From Acidobacteriota bacterium (GTDB taxonomy: Bacteria; Acidobacteriota; Terriglobia; Acidiferrales; UBA7541), in assembly GCA_003161495.1 (NCBI GenBank), contig PMOP01000055.1, positions 1 to 15,567 on the forward strand: a stretch of 15,567 nucleotides of DNA, written 5' to 3'. The notes under the pieces were generated by a model. That model had not been told where the DNA came from, made no database searches, and saw nothing but the letters and a program-made list of their open reading frames with translations. The position numbers and the translations under genes were made by a program. Below are positions 13,637 through 15,567 of the stretch, in pieces; the stretch's first letter is position 1; each line of letters starts with the position of its first letter.

Positions 13637-14419
13637 ATGAAGACTCGGGCTGTGTTCAGTGCGATTACGTTTGCTCTTTTGATTTTTGTTTCTCCGCTCT
13701 TTGCGCAAACGGGCGGCAAGGAAACCAAGGTGATGATTCGCGCGATCGCGCGCGATGCCAAAGTGATTGGAACGCACGTCGGCGGCGCGCGCATCACCGT
13801 CCGCGACGTTGCCACGGGAGAAATTCTGGCGCAGGGAATGCAGCAAGGCGGCACAGGCGATACCGACGTGATCATGAAAAAACCGCATACGCGCGGAATG
13901 GCTGTCTACAATTCTCCGGACGCATCCGGCTACCTCGCCGTGTTGCATCTGGACAAACCGACCGTCGTGGAAATATCGGCGGAGGGCCCGCTCGGCAACG
14001 CGCAAGCCACGCAACGCTCGTCGAAAACCATGCTGCTCGTGCCCGGCGAGGATGTGCTCGGCGAAGGGGTGCTGCTGGAAATTCACGGTTTTATTATCAC
14101 GCCGCTCACTCCTCTGGCCGATGCCAAGCTCAAGGCAGGGTCTCCCTTTGAAGTGCGCGCCACGGTCACCATGGCGTGCGGTTGCCCGACCGAGCCCGAC
14201 GGCTTGTGGGACGCCAACAAGATTCGCGTGGTCGCGCGGCTGCTGCGGGACGGGAAAGTGGAGTCGGAAATCCCGATGACCTATGCCGGCGTGCAGAACA
14301 CGTTCCATACGGATGTGCCCGTCACCGCGTCGGGCCCCTTGGAATTGCAAGTGCTCGCCCTGGATCCGGGAAGCGCCAATTTCGGGATGACCAAGGAAGC
14401 CATCGCCGTCGTTCCATAG
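13637..14419 (+). CDS. Secreted protein of unknown function
   Basis: This 260-residue protein has a clear signal peptide (MKTR, hydrophobic core 6-21, cleavage near LFAQ at ~24). The mature protein seems all-beta in two parts. Residues ~28-118 contain VGGARITVRDVATGEILAQG, like a carboxypeptidase-regulatory or transthyretin-like sandwich. Residues ~145-258 hold another sandwich with MACGCPTEPDGLWDANKIRVVA (cysteines C181 and C183), where the CGC pair could bind metal or form a disulfide. I do not recognise a named family. GGAGG at 13626-13630, 6 nt upstream, fixes the start. It is transcribed divergently from the sulfur unit, so a link to it is possible but unproven. Confidence 0.8.
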   Translation: MKTRAVFSAITFALLIFVSPLFAQTGGKETKVMIRAIARDAKVIGTHVGGARITVRDVATGEILAQGMQQGGTGDTDVIMKKPHTRGMAVYNSPDASGYLAVLHLDKPTVVEISAEGPLGNAQATQRSSKTMLLVPGEDVLGEGVLLEIHGFIITPLTPLADAKLKAGSPFEVRATVTMACGCPTEPDGLWDANKIRVVARLLRDGKVESEIPMTYAGVQNTFHTDVPVTASGPLELQVLALDPGSANFGMTKEAIAVVP

Positions 14420-14538
14420 CTGCGGCGCACTGAACAGAGAGGGCCGATGGCTCCGCCCCTGCCGCCCCGGATAATTACTGATTAATTATTATTGACGCTT
14501 TCTTACACCAAGATAAACCCGCCAAAACGAAGAATCCT

Positions 14539-14566
14539 GTTGCCACCGTGCGCGCCCGGTGGTAAC
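14539..14566 (+). promoter_or_regulatory. Inverted repeat upstream of the GntR regulator; possible autoregulatory site
   Basis: GTTGCCACCG (14539-14548) and CGGTGGTAAC (14557-14566) are inverted repeats with an 8-nt spacer. One further T-A pair extends the arms to 11 nt with a single mismatch, which would be a G-U pair in RNA. The repeat lies 63 nt before the regulator's ATG. A TTGACG hexamer at 14492-14497, upstream of it, could be a -35 box but has only a poor -10 partner. FCD-type regulators bind inverted repeats, so this is an operator candidate; an RNA hairpin in the leader is the alternative. Confidence 0.45.
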
Positions 14567-14629
14567 AATGTGCCCGCAAGCGCGTGCAGCGCTGCTCAAT
14601 TTTCTGAACAATTTCACGGAGCGAAGTTT

Positions 14630-15415
14630 ATGAAGCAAGCCGGATCTCTTGCGCACTCCATCCCCAATCCAAATACGCCCCGGGACAGCGAATCGCAAAT
14701 TTCGCGCGCGACGCTGGGCCTGCGCGAAATGCTGCTCCGCGGGGAATTCCGTCCGGGCCAGCGAATCTCGGAAATCCCTTTGTCCGCAAAACTCGGCGTC
14801 TCCCGCACTCCTTTGCGCTTGGCGTTCGAGAGGCTGGAACATGAGGGCCTGATCAAGGCGCTTCCCAACTCCGGCTTTGCCGCGGGCGAGTTTACCCTCA
14901 ACGATATCTGGGACGCGATCGAAGCCCGAGGAATCCTGGAGGGAGCGGCTGCACGTATCGCGGCCGAACGGTTGAATAATCCCGTCCAACTGGAACCCCT
15001 GCGTAAAATCAATAGGGCCATGCGAGCGATTGCCACGCTGAACCTTGACAGTTTTATCCAGTACCTCGATTTGAACGAAGCATTCCACTTGGCCATCCTT
15101 GACCTCGCGAACAATAAACTTCTGCGTCGCGCAATAGACCAGATTTACAAGTTTCCGTTTTCCGTCCCCAACTCGCGCGCCCTTTTGCCCATGTCTTTGC
15201 GCGCAGCGAAGGAATTGATCCCCATCGCGGAAGAGCATCACAAAGCGCTCATTGACGCCATCGAGCACCGCGAGGGATCGCGCGCGGAAGGCATCGGGCG
15301 CGAACATGCCCTGGTCACGCGCAGAAATATGGAAAGAGCTCTGGACGATCCGAATTTCCTGGAAACCATTCCGGGAGCCCGCCTGATCAAGTTTCGCAGC
15401 GCCAATCATGCTTGA
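14630..15415 (+). CDS. GntR-family transcriptional regulator, FadR/FCD subfamily
   Basis: This 261-residue protein has an N-terminal winged helix-turn-helix (~22-87): LREMLLRGEFRPGQRI, then LSAKLGVSRTPLRLAFERLEHEG. The all-helical FCD ligand domain follows (~90-230). Its likely metal-site residues are D147 and H153 in YLDLNEAFHLA, H203/H204 in EEHHKAL, and H226 in REHA. FCD proteins often bind a carboxylic acid through a metal ion and control its catabolism or transport. GGAG at 14617-14620, 9 nt upstream, supports the ATG at 14630; the frame runs open to a TTG at 14492 but that extension is not needed. The transporter-like gene starting at 15518 is its natural target, along with itself. Confidence 0.9.
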   Translation: MKQAGSLAHSIPNPNTPRDSESQISRATLGLREMLLRGEFRPGQRISEIPLSAKLGVSRTPLRLAFERLEHEGLIKALPNSGFAAGEFTLNDIWDAIEARGILEGAAARIAAERLNNPVQLEPLRKINRAMRAIATLNLDSFIQYLDLNEAFHLAILDLANNKLLRRAIDQIYKFPFSVPNSRALLPMSLRAAKELIPIAEEHHKALIDAIEHREGSRAEGIGREHALVTRRNMERALDDPNFLETIPGARLIKFRSANHA

Positions 15416-15517
15416 ATCATGCATTTCCGGTGACAGACTCCCGCTATCATTCCCTGGTCGATCGGTAGTATTCTGAATTCACAATCGAATTTGCACGCGC
15501 ACCTCTCGGGAGATGGC

Positions 15518-15567
15518 ATGGAGCGCGCTCCAACCGTCAACGAAATTATTGACCAGCGGCCCATGGG
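15518..15567 (+). CDS. Start of a gene cut by the window edge, possibly an MFS transporter
   Basis: GGGAG (15508-15512) lies 5 nt before this ATG, and the 16 visible codons read MERAPTVNEIIDQRPM. The pattern VNEIIDxxP followed by a planned first helix is common at the start of AAHS-family MFS permeases. Sixteen residues are too few for a firm call. Its position 102 nt downstream of the FCD regulator fits a regulator-transporter pair. Confidence 0.45.
   Translation, partial: MERAPTVNEIIDQRPM

Overview
The window is a stretch of bacterial chromosome with dense genes of moderately high GC, short gaps and many exported proteins. Several features fit a soil Acidobacteriota: dispersed palindromes built on GGCTTCAGCC, exported amidohydrolases, NHL-repeat proteins and a MoCo dehydrogenase with c-type cytochromes. 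The taxonomy is inferred from style, not proven. No rRNA, tRNA, CRISPR array, insertion sequence or integrase was seen.

Layout. (1) 1-1099, + strand: the 3' end of an SRPBCC/AHSA1 protein, then a five-helix DUF420 membrane protein. (2) 1302-6608, + strand: a tight run of a crotonase-family protein, an MFS transporter of the AAHS/NiaP type (7-nt gap), an aldehyde dehydrogenase (ATGA overlap) and an exported Amidohydrolase_3 enzyme (21-nt gap). This reads as an uptake and breakdown operon for a small organic, possibly aromatic, acid. (3) 6613-8030: two 72-nt palindromic repeats, about 79% identical, flank a Tat-exported Amidohydrolase_2/ACMSD-like enzyme. (4) 8036-9151, - strand: a secreted NHL-repeat protein. 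(5) 9396-10039, + strand: a VapBC-type toxin-antitoxin pair with a 14-bp perfect palindrome upstream that overlaps a perfect TATAAT. (6) 10123-13452, - strand: a four-gene unit encoding, in transcription order, a Tat-exported DsrE-like protein, a SorA-like molybdenum sulfite dehydrogenase, a SorB-like monoheme cytochrome c and a TsdA-like diheme cytochrome c. (7) 13637-14419, + strand: a divergently transcribed secreted protein of unknown function. (8) 14630-15567, + strand: a GntR/FCD regulator preceded by an 11-bp inverted repeat, then the first 16 codons of what may be another MFS transporter.

The most interesting unit is region 6. Its parts suggest a periplasmic route that takes electrons from a reduced sulfur species (sulfite, thiosulfate or protein-bound sulfane sulfur) through MoCo to c-type hemes. 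A DsrE-like protein, a fold best known as a cytoplasmic sulfur-transfer partner, appears to be exported with it. The second theme is the catabolic run in regions 2-3, whose crotonase lacks one of the two canonical catalytic acids. The substrates of both units remain inference.
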